Shown here: positions 62,866 to 64,000 of the stretch, piece after piece | Numbering within the stretch: position 1 is the stretch's first letter | How the letters are laid out: each line of letters starts with the position of its first letter | Assembly: GCA_963204815.1 (NCBI GenBank) | Contig: CAUJHQ010000130.1 | Coordinates: forward strand, 1-64,000 | DNA length: 64,000 bases | From: Pseudomonadota bacterium | GTDB lineage: Bacteria > Pseudomonadota > Gammaproteobacteria > Burkholderiales > Burkholderiaceae_C | Direction of reading: 5' to 3' | Notes under the pieces: generated by a model | What the model was told of the DNA's origin: nothing | The model's input: the letters and a program-made list of their open reading frames with translations, nothing else | Databases searched by the model: none | Program-made: the position numbers and the translations under genes

Positions 62866-64000
62866 TCAGATGTCGAACAGCAGGCGCGCCGGGTCTTCCA
62901 GCGCTTCCTTCATGGCCACCAGGCTCAGCACGGCTTCGCGGCCGTCGATGATGCGGTGGTCGTAGCTCATCGCCAGGTAGTTCATCGGCCGCACCACGAC
63001 CTGGCCGTTCTCGACGACGGCACGGTCCTTCGTGGCGTGCACGCCGAGGATGGCACTCTGCGGCGGGTTGATGATCGGCGTCGACAGCATCGAGCCGAAG
63101 GTGCCGCCGTTGCTGATGCTGAAGGTGCCGCCCGTCAGCTCGTCGATGCCCAGCTTGCCGTCGGCCGCCTTCTTGCCGAACTCGGCGATCTTCTTCTCGA
63201 TGTCGGCGAAGCTCATCTGGTCGGCATTGCGGATCACCGGCACGACCAGGCCGCGCGGCGAGCCGACGGCGATGCCGATGTCGAAGTAGCCGTGGTAGAC
63301 GATGTCGTTGCCGTCGACCGAGGCGTTGACGATCGGGTACTTCTTCAGCGCCGCGACCGCCGCCTTCACGAAGAAGCTCATGAAGCCCAGCTTGGTGCCG
63401 TGTTCCTTCTCGAAGCGCTCCTGGAACTTCTTGCGCATCTCCATCACCGGGGCCATGTTGACCTCGTTGAAGGTCGTCAGGATGGCGTTGGTGGACTGCG
63501 ACTGCACCAGGCGTTCGGCGATGCGCGCGCGCAGGCGCGACATCGGCACGCGCTGCTCGGGGCGGTCGCCGAGGTTCGGGCCGCTGGGCGCCTGCACCGC
63601 GGGCAGCGGCTTGGCAGCGGCGGGCGCCGGCGCGGCAGCCTTCGGTGCCGCGGGCGCGGGCGCGGCCAGCGCGCCCAGCACGTCGCCCTTCAGCACCCGG
63701 CCGTCCTTGCCGGTGCCGGCCACGGAGCCGGCCGCCAGGTTGTGGTCGGCCATCAGCTTGGCCGCGGCGGGCATCGCCACGCTGCCCGCGACGGCGGCCG
63801 ACGACGGCGTTGCCGCCGGTGCCGCGGCTGGCGCGGCGGCGGGCGCCGGGGCGGCGGCGCCGGCCTTGCCTTCGGTGTCGATCCTCGCGATGACCTGGTC
63901 GCTGACGACGCTGCCGCCGTCGGCCACCACGTGCTCGGCCAGCACGCCGGCGGCCGGCGCGGGGACCTCGAGCACGACCTTGTCGGTCTCGATCTCGATG
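62866..64000 (-). CDS. odhB: 2-oxoglutarate dehydrogenase E2, N-terminally cut by window
   Basis: The dihydrolipoyl succinyltransferase core of the TCA-cycle 2-oxoglutarate dehydrogenase. The first codons lie beyond base 64000. The lipoyl site ETDKV is at the very edge (Lys at 63981-63979), followed by an Ala/Pro linker, the subunit-binding domain ([19 protein letters not shown]), a second linker and the catalytic domain with [12 protein letters not shown]. Succinyl-transferase rather than acetyl-transferase type is inferred from the single lipoyl domain, the [16 protein letters not shown] block and the lpdA-zapE context. Confidence 0.95.
   Translation of the reverse strand, partial: IEIETDKVVLEVPAPAAGVLAEHVVADGGSVVSDQVIARIDTEGKAGAAAPAPAAAPAAAPAATPSSAAVAGSVAMPAAAKLMADHNLAAGSVAGTGKDGRVLKGDVLGALAAPAPAAPKAAAPAPAAAKPLPAVQAPSGPNLGDRPEQRVPMSRLRARIAERLVQSQSTNAILTTFNEVNMAPVMEMRKKFQERFEKEHGTKLGFMSFFVKAAVAALKKYPIVNASVDGNDIVYHGYFDIGIAVGSPRGLVVPVIRNADQMSFADIEKKIAEFGKKAADGKLGIDELTGGTFSISNGGTFGSMLSTPIINPPQSAILGVHATKDRAVVENGQVVVRPMNYLAMSYDHRIIDGREAVLSLVAMKEALEDPARLLFDI

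Overview
This is a 64 kb stretch of GC-rich bacterial chromosome made almost entirely of vertically inherited housekeeping genes. The gene content and order point to a betaproteobacterium of the order Burkholderiales (Rubrivivax/Leptothrix/Roseateles-like). The supporting signs are priB between rpsR and rpsF, the rpsB-to-rnhB envelope cluster, the scpB-to-hisZ cluster with hflXKC and hfq, the odhB-lpdA-zapE order, HisZ as a separate HisG regulatory subunit, and a PpsR/PpsA pair. I see no insertion sequences, prophage, CRISPR array or rRNA; one tRNA (Leu, CAG) is present.

Layout. (1) 1-1775, plus strand: 3' end of dnaK and dnaJ, separated by a long hairpin. (2) 1904-3610: a receiver-TPR protein whose phosphoacceptor Asp is replaced by Glu, convergent with a SplB-like radical SAM gene (3607-4737, minus) that carries a very good LexA box against its start codon. 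(3) 4779-7831, minus: dnaB, rplI, rpsR, priB, rpsF. (4) 8015-10334, minus: a two-component VC_2705-type symporter with its DUF4212 small subunit. (5) 10357-13738: divergent ppsA and ppsR (PEP synthase and its regulator). (6) 13732-28756, minus: the classical envelope/translation cluster, read from right to left as rpsB-tsf-pyrH-frr-uppS-cdsA-dxr-rseP-bamA-skp-lpxD-fabZ-lpxA-lpxB-rnhB and a SpoU-type rRNA methyltransferase. (7) 28892-33049, plus: amidase, D-amino-acid dehydrogenase and a fused NAD(P)HX repair enzyme. (8) 33056-35410: rnr divergent from tRNA-Leu(CAG). (9) 35450-54533, minus: read from right to left as scpB-rluB-ndk-rlmN-pilW-rodZ-ispG-hisS-yfgM-bamB-der-hfq-hflX-hflK-hflC-DUF2065-hisZ-purA and a phosphoribosyltransferase. 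(10) 54753-59642: rluD divergent from bamD, an XPD-like helicase, a DUF465 protein divergent from a PP2C phosphatase. (11) 59649-64000, minus: odhB (cut by the window edge)-lpdA-zapE-hypothetical.

How the genes work together. Envelope biogenesis dominates: LPS (lpxA/B/D), fatty acid (fabZ), phospholipid (cdsA), isoprenoid (dxr, ispG, uppS), outer-membrane protein assembly (bamA/B/D, skp) and envelope proteolysis (rseP, hflKC). Translation and RNA metabolism are the second theme (rpsB, tsf, frr, rpsF/R, rplI, hisS, der, rlmN, rluB, rluD, rnr, hfq). Many neighbours overlap by ATGA, GTGA or TGATG junctions, which suggests translational coupling.

The most interesting signals are regulatory and architectural: an SOS box combined with a predicted leaderless promoter at the radical SAM gene; the degenerate receiver; rnr lacking the usual N-terminal domain and sharing an AT-rich promoter island with tRNA-Leu; a 29-residue tandem repeat and RGG-like tail in RluB; an EF-hand-like loop in the symporter; a probable CTG start for uppS; and a palindromic bidirectional promoter at the DUF465/PP2C pair. 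I do not see a clearly new multi-gene system.
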